Assembly (NCBI GenBank): GCA_037962975.1
Contig: CM075673.1
Location: forward strand, 159,794,667-159,858,666
Direction of reading: 5' to 3'
Source of the DNA: Clitoria ternatea
Lineage: Eukaryota; Streptophyta; Magnoliopsida; Fabales; Fabaceae
Length of the DNA stretch: 64,000 nt
Shown here: piece by piece, positions 45,079 to 56,428 of the stretch
Position numbering within the stretch: the first letter of the stretch is position 1
Layout of the letters: every line of letters begins with the position of its first letter
Made by a program: the position numbers and the translations under genes
Notes under the pieces: model-generated
What the model saw: the letters and a program-made list of their open reading frames with translations, nothing else
Told to the model about the DNA's origin: nothing
The model's database searches: none

Positions 45079-46690
45079 GTGATCTTTCCAATTCAGAATA
45101 CCTATGACTATACAATCCAAGGTATATCTCAGTTACTTATGTTATTTTGTTTAACTGATGGAAAGAGTGGGTCTAGAGTACTTGATATCCCTGTGGTATG
45201 TGACTTTTCTGAGGTGTTTCCTGAGGATGTACCTGGCGTTCCTCCTGAAAGGGAAATTGAATTCTCTATTGATCTTATTCCTGGAGTTGAACCAATCTCC
45301 AGTGCTCCCTATAGGATGTCCCCTGTTAAGTTGACAAAATTAAAGAAGCAAGTTGATGAATTGCTTGAGAAACAGTTTATCTGACCTAGTATATCACTAT
45401 AGGGTGCTTCAGTGTTACTTGTTAAGAAGACAGATGGCAATATGCAGTTATGTGTTGATTACCGCCAGTTAAACAAGCTTACAATAAATAAATAAGTACT
45501 CATTACCAATGATTGATGATTTAATTGATCAATTGTGGGGTGCTTCAGTCTTTTCAAAGATTGATTTGCAATTTGGATACTACCAGATTCGAGTTAAGGA
45601 TTCAGATATTCCTAAAACGGCGTTCAGGACTCGATATGGCCATCATGAATATATGGTGATGCCATTTGGTGTAACTAATGCTCCTACTGTGTTCATAAAT
45701 TAAATGAACAACATCTTTCATCCATACTTAGATTGACTGTGGTTGTCTTTATCGACGATATTTTGATCTATTCTAAGTCTCTTGAGGAGCATGAAGAACA
45801 TCTTCGTTTGGTACTTCAAGTGTTAAAAGAGAAGCAGTTGTTTGCCAAATTGTCCAAGTGTGACTTCCGGATGGATAAGATTCAGTTTCTGGGTCATGTT
45901 ATTTCTAGTGAAGGTGTTTCTGTTGATCATTCCAAAGTGGAAGCTGTTATGGCTTGGGAGAGACCTAAGTCAGTTACTGAGGTTAGGAGTTTTATGGGTT
46001 TAGCTGGTTATTATCAAAGATTCATTGAGGGATTCTCTAAAATTGCATTGCCAATGACTAAGCTAACCCGAAAGAATGTTCCTTTTGTATGGTCTCCTGA
46101 GTGTGAGAGGAGTTTCCAGGAATTGAAAGCTAGATTGACTTCTACTCCTATATTGGTATTGCCTAATCTACAGGAAAGTTTTGTGGTTTATTGTGATGCA
46201 TCCAGGCTAGGCCTCAGGTGTGTGTTGATGCAGAATGGTAAGGTAATTGCTTATGCCTCACGACAGTTACGACCGCATGAACAGAACTATCCTACCCATG
46301 AGCTAGAACTTGCAGCTATGGTTTTTGCATTGAAAATTTGGAGACATTACCTTTATGGTTCTAAATTTGAAGTGTATAGCGATCATAAAAGCCTAAAGTA
46401 CCTATTTGATCAGAAATAGTTGAATATGAGGCAGAGAATATGGATGGAGTTTCTGAAAGATTATGACTTTGATCTGAGATACCATCCAGGAAAGGCGAAT
46501 GTTGTAGTCGATGCCTTAAGCTGGAAATCCATTCATATAGCATTGATGATGGTTAAGGAGATGGAGCTACTTGAGCAATTCAGAGATATGAATCTAAATA
46601 TGGATGTTTCTTTTCCTGAAAAGGTGATTCTTGGTACTCTGAAAATATCTAATGAATTCTTAAAACTTATATACATAGCAGATGTCTGAT
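45079..46690 (+). pseudogene. T reverse transcriptase and RNase H
   Basis: The RT fingers start FPEDVPGVPPERE. A broken linker with stops lies at 45382-45500, followed by FSKIDLQFGYYQIR, MPFGVTNAP, the FIDDIL box (stop just before it), and MGLAGYYQRFIEGFS of the connection. RNase H follows, with YCDAS, THELELAA and the YSDHKSLKYL end. At least five stops are visible. The chromovirus order RT-RNase H-integrase holds. Confidence 0.9.
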
Positions 46691-47240
46691 GCTTATCTAG
46701 CTGAGATGAAAGAGACTCAGGCAAGTGGTAAGGACTTGTTCTTAACAGAGGGTTCAAATGGTATTTGGCGAGTGAAAGACTGAGTTTATGTGTCTAATTC
46801 TGATGATTTGAGAAAGATGGTACTTACCGAAGCTCATAAAAGTATGTTGAGTATTCATTCAGAGTTTAGAGGACTTGTTGAGGTCCTATGTGCTAGAGCA
46901 TAATGGTGGCTGGGAGCAGTACCTCCCGTTGATTGAATTTACTTATAATAATAGCTATCACAGCAGCATTGGTATGGCTCTATATGAGGCTTTATATGGC
47001 AGGAAGTGTCGAACACCTCTTTATTGGTTAGAGACTGGTGAGAGTCTGATGTTGGGCCTTGAGATTATGCAACAAACTTCTGAGCAGATTCAGATGATCA
47101 GAGAGAAAATGAAAGCATCCCAGGATCATCAGAAAAGTTATCATGATAAGCGGACGAAACCGCTTGAGTTTCAGGTTGGTGATAGAGTGTTTCTAAAGGT
47201 TTCTCCTAGTAAAGGTATTGGAAGAGCACTGAAAAGCGGC
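46691..47240 (+). pseudogene. T integrase with the catalytic core deleted
   Basis: The N-terminal zinc-finger approach (LTEAHKSMLSIH) ends near 46865 and jumps to sequence typical of the end of the core (NGGWEQYLPLIEFTYNNSYH), then YGRKCRTPLYW and the C-terminal GDRVFLKVSP. The segment carrying the first two catalytic aspartates is missing. The frame then runs into the LTR terminus. Confidence 0.85.
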
Positions 47241-47528
47241 CAGGGCGTTACAAAATACCTCTATTAATGTATAACTTTTATTGGAATCAATATAATAGTA
47301 AATGATACATATTGATTAAATTATTTATCTCTACAATAATAATTGGTTAGTAAGTAGAGAGACTAGATGGAAAGAGAATAAATGAAGAAAATTGAGTGAT
47401 GAGTGTTAACCATTTTAAGTATTATTTTGAAAAACTACTATAAATTTTAAACAAATTTAATAATTTTAAATGACTTAACCAACCGGTGTAGAATTTATTT
47501 AAAATTTAAAATAGTTTTCTAAAAGATT

Positions 47529-47598
47529 ATAAGTTTATCCATCAAACGCACTACACTTTAAGTGGAGTCCGGTTAGTGCGTTTGATGGACGAACTTAT
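47529..47598. repeat. 70-bp foldback
   Basis: TAAGTTTATCCATCAAACGC is complemented by GCGTTTGATGGACGAACTTA about 20 bp later, giving a 24-bp stem with two mismatches. It lies inside the segment that copy II of the duplication lacks. Confidence 0.75.
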
Positions 47599-48308
47599 AG
47601 GCTTTTATAAAGATAACTAATTTAAAATATATAGATTATATGAAATGTTTTTATACAATTATTTTTTAGATAATTTAAAAAATATTTTTTATACTAATTA
47701 TTTTTAACTGGTGGCATAAAACATACAACCTCTGTAAAGAAATCGGAGTCAAGAGAAAAAATAATTTATCAATAAATTTAATTTATTTTTATATAATTAA
47801 TTTAGTTTTATTCATTTAACTTGTTTTTTCATCCACTTAATTAAGAAAAGAACTTTTTATTTTCTCCTTTTTATTTATATCTATCAAAATAATATATTCT
47901 AATTTATTTCTATTTTTAAATTTTTTTAATTTTATTTTATCTCTTCATCCAAATGAATTATAAATGAAAAACAGAGGTAAAGAGGTTATGAGAGAAGTTA
48001 GACAAAGCCACGAAGGATGTAGAAAATACTTCATATAGATATAATTAATTTTTTGTGTGATCTCACTTGACTGACCATTTCCATGATTCTACTTGAAGAA
48101 ATCAAATTATCATTAATTTGATTGTAAAAAAAAAAATAATTCAAATCTACGAAGAAAAAGACACATTAAGGTCTTGCGTGAAAGTTAGAGCAAAGGACCT
48201 TTGAAATGCTTACACATTTATCATTAAATATTTACATATTTTAATTCAATTAAAAATAGAAATATTAAAAAATAAACGGCGTGGATGGGAGGAACTCTGA
48301 ACATCGAA

Positions 48309-48317
48309 TATTTAAAG
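48309..48317 (+). promoter_or_regulatory. TATA-like box of family U member 2
   Basis: TATTTAAAG lies 98 bp before the ATG. In the duplicate the aligned bases at 63940-63948 read CATTTAAAG. Confidence 0.5.
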
Positions 48318-48414
48318 CATTTCTCTTTTGCTTTGCCTTCACTTCTAAACGTTGATTTAAGTTATTCCATTTTTGTATCACTGTGTGTCTCCTTCATAGT
48401 TCATCCACACGGAA

Positions 48415-48807
48415 ATGTATTTTATCCATAATCCGGGAATTTTCGAATGGGCACCTGACCGCTCAATTGGCCAAATCTCAAATGCCGAAATCAGCACTCT
48501 CGTGGCTCTTGGGGTTCGCAAGGAAACAGAACTGTTTGAGATATTTCAACATGACTATCTCCTCTATGGGCGTTGCATAAAATTCATTGCGACTATTGCT
48601 CATTTAATCAAACTCGCGGTATGCTTCAGAACTTGTGGCCTCGTGCTTGGATCCAAATTTGTTTGTGTTGACCCACTGGTTTTACTTCAAATGATTGGTG
48701 CTTTTGGAAAAGGGAAACGCGTGGTGTGGGAATATATGATAGATGTGTTGCTCAATTGGAGGAGACTTCTCACCCAAGCTGACAAATTTTCTGGCTGGGA
48801 GCTGTAG
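48415..48807 (+). CDS. Unknown protein, family U member 2 (130 aa)
   Basis: Not recognised. It is a single-exon frame from the first ATG after the TATA-like box to TAG 48805-48807. The C-terminal 85 residues align with the gene at 37742-38239 without gaps. The conserved half begins LLYGR, passes through an amphipathic helix-like stretch rich in I/A/L/C, then CVDP, LLQM, GAFGKGK, VLLNWRR and SGWEL. There is no transmembrane helix of convincing length and no signal peptide. The upstream 1 kb is duplicated at the right edge of the window, so a third gene is expected after 64000. A small plant-specific family and a remnant of some mobile gene are both possible. Confidence 0.65.
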   Translation: MYFIHNPGIFEWAPDRSIGQISNAEISTLVALGVRKETELFEIFQHDYLLYGRCIKFIATIAHLIKLAVCFRTCGLVLGSKFVCVDPLVLLQMIGAFGKGKRVVWEYMIDVLLNWRRLLTQADKFSGWEL

Positions 48808-49140
48808 GAATAAATCACTACTCTCTATTTTTCTTTGTTGTTTTCTACTATTTACTGCATCTTGTTTGAGTTTAGCTAATGGGTTTTACCAACGGGGTGT
48901 TTATTTTAGACCAAATGCAAGTTTACTTTCTGCATATCATAAATATTTTTTCACTTATGTGTCTTTTGTCTATTTTATAATACTTTCTTTAAGTATAAGT
49001 AAATTTTAATGTAATTTTTTCTCATAAAATTATATTTTTTCAATGTCATTAAATGTTTATATTCTTAAAACAACTAATGTTTTGTATAATAAATGATATT
49101 AGAGATATTTTATGATATCACATTAACTACTATGGAATGA
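48808..49140. other. Intergenic sequence
   Basis: AT-rich 3' flank of the gene above. A piece at about 49040-49110 resembles the MITE interior (ATTTATTACATAAAAT-type words on the opposite strand). Confidence 0.4.
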
Positions 49141-50335
49141 AATGGAATAATAGAGAGGGTAAGAGAAGGTTATCTAAGTAAGGAAGAGGTTTTGGGTAAA
49201 CTTGTTGAATTCCACATAAAAAGAAGCTCAACGATTTCTTCACAGTCGCACAGAGTTTTCCTAAGGTTGAAGAAAAGCAAGTGTCTTCTCGAATGGTTAA
49301 GTCTCCCTTTTATAAGTGTGGCTGGGGGCAAGTTAGACGGCGGTTTGTGACTAAGAAACATGTCGTTTTGAGGAGCAAAACGAATGTCGTTCTAAAAACT
49401 ATGAGCAAACAAGGCAATCGTTTCAATTCAAAGCGCGCGAAAGCTGCGTTATTTCAAAGATTGAATAATGGGCCGCAACGGTTGAACTTTAAGGTCGTAG
49501 CAGTTACAAGTGACGATTGACCAGCCTATGTTTCAAACAATCATTAACCTTTTATGCATTATTAGCAATAAATGCTCATCATTAGCAGTAATTAGGGACT
49601 TAGGAATTTTTCACGCAACGACTAGGAATGTCCAAAGGTCAGTATCCAACCAATAAAAGCTGATGTCAAAGAGAAGTTATAGCTTATTCGAGCAACTGAT
49701 CCAGTCCTTCAAACAAGCTAGGGGGCATATGATCTGGTCTAGATACCGGCCCATGGGTTAAAGGGTAATTTCACTTGCTTTCCATGATTCAAATTGGTGT
49801 TGTGATCGATACCTCAGATTCAATAAACAGTATGGGTCAATCTCTGCATACCGGATAGTCCATCGGAAAGCAACTTGCCAACTCGACAAACAGTACAAGG
49901 TACATTGTTGGAAAAGATACGCGGAGGCGCCCATGTCATGTGACAGCTTTTTTGCAAAGTTACACTAATACATTCTGTAGAGTGTTACTTAACCCGAGAG
50001 GACTTATACATTACTTGCATGCATGCATATAAATACGAAGCTATTCACAACAAGAAACAGGTTTTTTCCATCTTATAACTTACGTTCAAACTTATTACAT
50101 AGTGAGATCCTTAGTAACTTGAGAGTCAGAGTCTCTTTGCAAGTGACACCACCTTTTGCCCTCAACGCGAAAGCTTGGTGAGTTGCATCTCGAGGACTCC
50201 AAGATCCTAACTCCTTACTGGAATAAGGATTATAATACCGGATCCTCACTGGACCGATGTACAAATCTAGCAGACAAGAACATATTTATGACTGGTTGCC
50301 ACACCGGACTTGCCAACTCGATTCAGACCAGGTCA
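49141..50335 (+). mobile_element. X': 3' end and LTR of a diverged Tat-type element related to X
   Basis: The LTR is 49730-50335 (TGATCTGGTC...CAGACCAGGTCA, about 606 bp). It is preceded by the polypurine tract AAGCTAGGGGGCATA, also found in X-C. The LTR shares GTGACACCACC and the ACGCGAAAGC-like region with X. Upstream, 49330-49500 resembles the promoter side of the X antisense gene on the opposite strand (AAACGA-type repeats). The left part of the element is missing. It is in the opposite orientation to X-C. Confidence 0.75.
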
Positions 50336-50679
50336 TTATATATATATTGAGGGTTCAGAGAACAGACTTAGAAGGGGGTTGAATAAGTGTGTTCATTTTT
50401 TAAACCAAAAAGTGATATTTAAACTTTTAGAGCATTTTACAACGGACCAAACTTATGAAGCGATTGATTCTTTAATTAAGAGAGTAAGAGAGAGTGTTTA
50501 TTTTACCATACTTTTACTATCAATTTTAACAATCATAATGCACCAGACTTTTGATAGTAAAGAGTAAGAGAGTAAGAGACAATACACAAAAGATTTATAT
50601 TGGTTCACCTTCAATGAGGAGACTACATCTAGTACCTTCAAATTAGAAGGATTTCCACTATGTAAAAATATTTTTACAT

Positions 50680-50880
50680 TAACAACCCAGACCTGGCCTA
50701 CGAGTATTATTGACTCCAGCCACTCCTGGCTTAAGCACAACCCATGCTTCTGAGTATTCTTGACACAGGCCACTCCTGGCCATGAGTATTCTAGAGTCCA
50801 GCCACTTCTGGCCTCTGAGTATTCTAGAGTCTGGCCACTTCTGGCCTAAGCACACCACGTGCTTTCACACACCAAACCCC
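50680..50880 (+). repeat. Degenerate GAGTATTCT...CCACTCCTGGC repeats
   Basis: Four to five units of 40-50 bp repeat the words GAGTATTCTAGAGTCC and CCACTTCTGGCC. Weaker copies continue to about 51000. Confidence 0.7.
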
Positions 50881-51179
50881 TTTGGATTCCTAAGAGTATT
50901 ATTTTACAAACACCCACTTTTGGGGCAAAACCAAGTATTCTTTCACAAGCCACTCCGGGCTCAAACCTTGAGTATTCTTTCAAAAGCCTCTCCAGGTCAA
51001 AGTGTTTTCTGTAACATCCCTGTTTTTAGTAACAGTTTTAATCTTGTAATTTTGAAGTATGGAAGGTTTGTAAGTGTTAATAAGTGAATAAATACCCTGT
51101 GGATGGTCTGTAATATCTCAAAAATTTCATTTTTGTGTATAACCATGGAATTTATATGGACTATTAATGATATTACCCA

Positions 51180-52095
51180 TTTTCCGAGTGAAACATGTCT
51201 TAGATAAGACTATCCGAGTGAAGAAAGGGATCTGTTCCGAGTGACCAAGAGAAATTCCGAGTGAAGGTTGAAAATTCCGAGTGAAGGTTGGAATTCCGAG
51301 TGAAGGTCATGTTTTTCGAGTAAGACATGACCGAGAGAGAGCCACTACCGAGTGGAGTCCTGGCCTCGGAGACATTTGGAGTGAAGTGTGTTCGAGAGAA
51401 CCACTTCTGGGTGAAACTTCCGAGTGAAACATCCTCGAATGACTCGTTTCTGAGTCAAATATCCTCGAATGACTCGTTTCCGAGTCAAACATCCTCGAAT
51501 GACTCATTTCCGAGTCAAACGCCTCCGAGTGACTCGTTCCCGAGTCAAACCTCGTCAAGTGCTTCCTTTTCCGAATGAGACTTCTCTGAGTGCAATGTTC
51601 CGAGAGAAGCACGTCAAATTGAAGGAAAACTCATTTCCGAGTAATAAATATCTGAGTGGGCTATCTCCGAGTTGAGTGTAATTTACCTAACGCCGACTGA
51701 AATATATACCGAGTGAGTCACTTCAGGTGAGGTACTCTAGAACAGAGAAGGGTTGACTCTGAATGACTTCTCAATTGTAACATTTTTGAGTGACAATTTT
51801 GAATGATCCTTTCGGTAATTTAATTCCGAGTTATGCACCTCCGAGTGAAGTATTTCGAGTGAAAGGGGACTTTGAATAATTAATTCAGTCAAGATATATC
51901 CGAGTGGACAATTCCGAGAGGATCCATTCGGAAAGGATAAGTGGCCGACTGAGAACATTGTCAGACGGATATATATCTATATCCGAGTGAGATATTTTCT
52001 GAGTGAGTCCGAGTGAGGCAATTCCGACTGAGTCACCTCTAGGGAAGGAAAAGCCGACCGAGTGTTTCAAGCAAAAACACTTCCGAGTGAAATCC
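51180..52095 (+). repeat. CCGAGTGA/GACTCG motif array in Y'
   Basis: Dozens of CCGAGTGA copies. Four successive GAATGACTCGTTTCCGAGTC-type palindromes occur at 51445-51550. Confidence 0.9.
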
Positions 52096-53025
52096 CTCCC
52101 GAGTGAACTATGCTGAACGAGAGATTCTGATGGAACCTCTCGGAAACAGATTAGCCGAACCAGCGTTAGAATGGAAAGGGGACTCGATAAATGGAAACCA
52201 ACTGGAACAAAGCTGAACCGAGACGCTACTCTTAACCAAAAAGATTCGCTCCTGCTAGTGACCAGTCAACTAGCTCACATAATCCAAAAGTTTATCACAG
52301 ACGCTCCATAAACTTACACCTTTTCACTCCAATCATAGCACCTTTTATATATTTTAATATATATTCCCTTCAATCACACTAACTCTTGTACGTAGGTGGC
52401 AGAAATAGTCAAATACAGCTCACTTTCTATCTAAAAATCTCCATTATTCCCATAATTAACTCACCTAATCTTCAATCACGAGAAAGCTTATCCCCCACTT
52501 GGCTTTTGCATTATTAAATTGATACCACAACTCATTCCCAAGTATGAACTCTCAGAACCAACGAAACTTAGTAAAACACATCCTTTCTTAATTTCTTCTC
52601 TACGTACAAGGCTCTCTCTCTCTCTCTCTCTCATTTTTCTTTTCTCGTCACTGTGAACTGAAGCAAGGGAAATAACAAAACGTCTTCTACTAATCAAAGA
52701 TCTTCCATTAAGGTCAGGGGGGGTATATTCTCTGGTATTCTGAGGGGGAACCGAGTGTTTGGAAAGGGTTAAGGTACCTTTGGTCCTCACCTTTCCAGGA
52801 CAGATTCAGGAATTGTTTTTAAATTAAATGTTTTAATGTTTATATATTTGTTTTATACATTTTTATTGATATGTATATGATTAATTGGCTGTGTTGATTA
52901 TTATTAACCATGATGAATTAAATGATGTGCTCGGTATTGAATTGTGAAAATATTAAGAACCATGGGTGTCTATGTGAATTCTAGTAAGGAAGCTTTGAAA
53001 AATAAGATGAACATTTATACCACTG

Positions 53026-53236
53026 TTATTATTATTATGATTTTGATTATTATTATTATTAATAATAGTATTATTATTAGAATTATTATTATTATCATTG
53101 TCATTATTATTCTTATTCCTATTATTATTATTATTATTGTACTAATATTATTATTAGTTATTTATGAACAATGAAAAAAGGAATTTATAATTATGAATAT
53201 GAGTTATTGATTATTATTATTATTATCATTATTCTG

Positions 53237-53269
<33 letters not shown>

Positions 53270-53395
53270 GCTGTTATTATTATTATTATTATTATCATTA
53301 TTATTATCATTATCATTATTATTATTATTATTGTTATTCTTATTATTATTATTAACTATTATTATTGTTATTGATATTATTATTGCTTTAGTTAT
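53026..53395 (+). repeat. ATT trinucleotide microsatellite
   Basis: About 300 bp of (ATT)n with interruptions (ATC, GTT, CTT) forms two blocks, 53026-53160 and 53205-53395, separated by unique sequence. Confidence 0.95.
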
Positions 53396-54359
53396 GAGTA
53401 ATGAAATAAGGAACATATTGCTTACTCTCTAAACGAAGCATTATTTTAGCCAGGATATAACATATATATTTTCTAGAACAAGAATAAATAAAATAATAAA
53501 AAATGACTTTCAACGTCTGAAAAATTGATGGGACCCAAGAATTTAAGAATAAATATCATGAGACTGGAAACACATAGATACCCAAGGATCGAATGATAAA
53601 AATAAAAGCATTTTGCATCATGAAAATATTTTTGAGGGAGTAAAACTAGAGCATACACCTGGTACGCTGGAGGACATTCACGTTCGATCTCCGAGGAGAA
53701 TCTTGGGAGTACAACCGGGATGGAAACCCAATGGCATCAGAGTCGCGCCTGAAGCCGGGTCAGACGATGTAATTTTGGTGTACTTTGACTAAATGACGGA
53801 ATGTAACTATGATCGTGTAGAGCCAAGTCCCAAGATAATATAATAATGAGAACCTGTGAGTTCATTCGTACCTTACGATGAGTAAATAATGAATGGGGGA
53901 CTTGGTGAGCTCCGATCGCTCTAGAATGGAAACGTTGTGCCCAAGAGGCAGTTTGAGTAGGACGAATGAAAAAGAATGAGATAATGGTGATGGTGGATTG
54001 ATTTATTGGGCCCACATGCATCATGAGACTTAACTAAAGATAAATTCTAATAAACCAAACTCATGCATTCTATGACAACATCCTTGATTGTTATACTTGT
54101 AAATATGTTAATTGTATGATTTATGTTATATATTATTTGTTGTCTGGATATGTCCACACCGGGAACTTTCAGGGTCTAGGGTTTATACTTGTAACATCCT
54201 GTTTTTAATAATAGTCCCATTTTGTAAATTATGAGGTATAGAAGGTCTATAAGTGTTAATCAATGAATAAAACACTCTATGGATGGTATATAATACTCCA
54301 AAAATTTTATTTTTGGGTATAATTATAGGATTTACATAGACCTTTAATGATAAGATTCA

Positions 54360-55930
54360 TTTTCCGAGTGAAACATGCCTTAGACAGGACTGTCCGAGTG
54401 AAAAAGGCACCCTGTTCCGAGTGAAAGAGAAAAATTCCGAGTAAAGGTAGAGATTCCGAGTGAAGGATGAAATTCCGAGTGACAAATTGAAATTCCGAGT
54501 GAAGAATGAAAATTCTGAGTGAAAAAGGAAAATTCCGAGTGACAAAGAAGAATTCCGAGTGAAGGTTGTGTTTTTCCGAATGGAACATGGCTGAGAGGGT
54601 TTATTCCGAGTGAAACACCTTCAAATGACTCATTTCTGAGTCAAATACCCCAGAAAGACTCAATTCCGAGTCAAGTATTTTCCAATGACTCAATTCTGAG
54701 TCATACATTGTTAGGCGTTTCCATCTCTGAATAAAAGTTTCCCGAGTGCTTCATTTCCGAGAGGAGAGCAAAGGAAAATTCGTTTCCGAATGGAGCTTAT
54801 GCATATGGCTTCTTTTCTGGTGAAAGCCTTAAAGGGTTCCGAGTGAAGAACAATTCAAGGAAGGTTAGTCTGTGATGCCAAGAGATGAATAACCGAGTGA
54901 GTCTCATGTATATAAGCCAAATTCTGAGTGAGACTCGTATGTATGGGCCTTTTTCGGAGTGGTAATGGACCTGACGGACTCTGAGTGAAACGTAGTTGAA
55001 GAAGTTGGTTTGATCTTGACTAAGTAATGATTAACCGAGTGAAACCCGAGTGGGAAATACTTCTATATTCCTAAGTGTTGATATCCGAGTGAAAAATATT
55101 ATACATATTCCGAGTGAATCATGTAACCCATATTCTGAGTGACTAAGTAATGGCTGTGTCTGAGTGAGATTTGTCTGTGATGCTTGTCTCTGATGAATGA
55201 ATGGTTAAGTTATTCCTCAGATGAGAAAGGGTATGAATACCGAGTGAGGATCGAATTGGCGTTGGTCGGTCTTGGAATTAATTGCTGAGTGAAAGACTAC
55301 ATGAGAGAAGAATTCAGTTTCTAATTCACCGAGTGAGAACTGATTAAGAAATAAATCGGTAAGGAAAGAAATTGCCGAGTGATGGCCGATCTGATGTTGA
55401 GTCAGTTCTTGAAGGGAAATGCTGAGTGAATGATGATCAGTAAGGATTATTTTACTGAGTGGAAATCAGGGTGTTGGGAATCGGTTTTAATTGATTTTAC
55501 CGAGTGCACAATCGAGTAGAATGAGTCGGTTTGTAGTAATCTGCCGAGTGACAAGCCAAAGAGTGTGGATCGGTCTGGAAGATTTAATTGAGTGAAAGAC
55601 TGCTTGTGATGACTCGGATTTAGGATAAATAGCTGAGTGATAGATTATGTGGGTGTGAGTTGGCTCTGACTGACTGAGTTGAATGAAAATGGATCAGTTT
55701 AAACTCTTATGCCAAGAGGGAAGCCGAGTGTGAGATGTCTTGGACTTGAGTAATGATGCCAAGTAGATAGATTGAGAGTTGACTCGGTCTTGCTGAGTGA
55801 AAAACTGAGTGAAGAATGGCTCGTGCTGAGTGAAAACTGAGTGAGAAGGACTCGGATTTCCTTCTTTTCACATTACTGACAATTTCCAGTCAGCATGGGT
55901 AGGATTCCAGTCGGCTTAGAGGCTAACCGA
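54360..55930 (+). repeat. CCGAGTGA motif array in Y-D
   Basis: The longest of the three arrays. ATTCCGAGTGA recurs every 15-40 bp for about 1.5 kb, with decayed variants (TCTGAGTGA, CTGAGTGA) increasing towards the right. Confidence 0.9.
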
Positions 55931-56428
55931 GTGGATTCCAGTCGGTATTCAGTGCAGGAGTAACTTTTTGACTCCTTTCTTGTCTCTTATGCATATTTTA
56001 ATGCATCTAAACCCATTATTCACCCCTAGTATGTAGGACGGCCAGAAGTGGACCATTATAAGCCCACTTTCTTATTTAATTCCCATTATCAACGCACTAA
56101 CAGCACTAAACATCCACTCAAGGGAAAGTTGTTCCCCACTTGTCCTTACATTATTAACATTGCTTCTGCTCAGACCTACCTTCAGAGAACAAGGCCAGTA
56201 TACCTTCTTCCTCTCTTTTACTCTTCTTCCTCAATACACCTTCGAACAGGAGCAAGGACAACAAGGAGACCATTTTTCAGTCAGCAAACCAAGTAAGAGG
56301 GGACAGGGTTGTGAATAACTATGAAATGGGTAGAATTGTATGCTGTTCTAGGATTCCAGCTTTAATTTCGTATATTGTTGCTCAATTTTTAAATTGAAAA
56401 CGTGTGAATTTGATTCTGACTTCTTCAT

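Larger units (their letters stand above)
40388..47252 (+). mobile_element. T: Tekay-like Ty3/gypsy element, 3' LTR deleted
   Basis: It begins TGTAACATTC at 40388 and ends GGGCGTTACA at 47252, with AAATA duplicated at 40383-40387 and 47253-47257. The duplicated locus at 61736 shows the empty site. The 5' LTR runs to about 43482 (3.1 kb) and is followed by a PBS TGGTATCAGAGC. Gag-pol follows with many stops, a deletion in integrase, and a jump from the integrase end straight to the last ten bases of the 3' LTR. It is non-functional. Confidence 0.9.
39750..48414 (+). repeat. Segmental duplication copy I (upstream region of family U member 2), split by element T
   Basis: 39750-40387 matches about 61090-61740, and 47253-48414 matches 61741-61779 plus 63566-64000. 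Inside are an old LTR start (40005-40185, TGTAATATCTCG) and a MITE fragment. Element T interrupts this copy, and the CACTA element at 61780 interrupts the other. Copy I has about 100 bp near 47300-47400 and about 500 bp at 47545-48030 that copy II lacks. Confidence 0.85.

Noticed and set aside
53171..53416. Open frames of poly-isoleucine or poly-asparagine on both strands
   Set aside because: They are translations of the ATT microsatellite, not genes.
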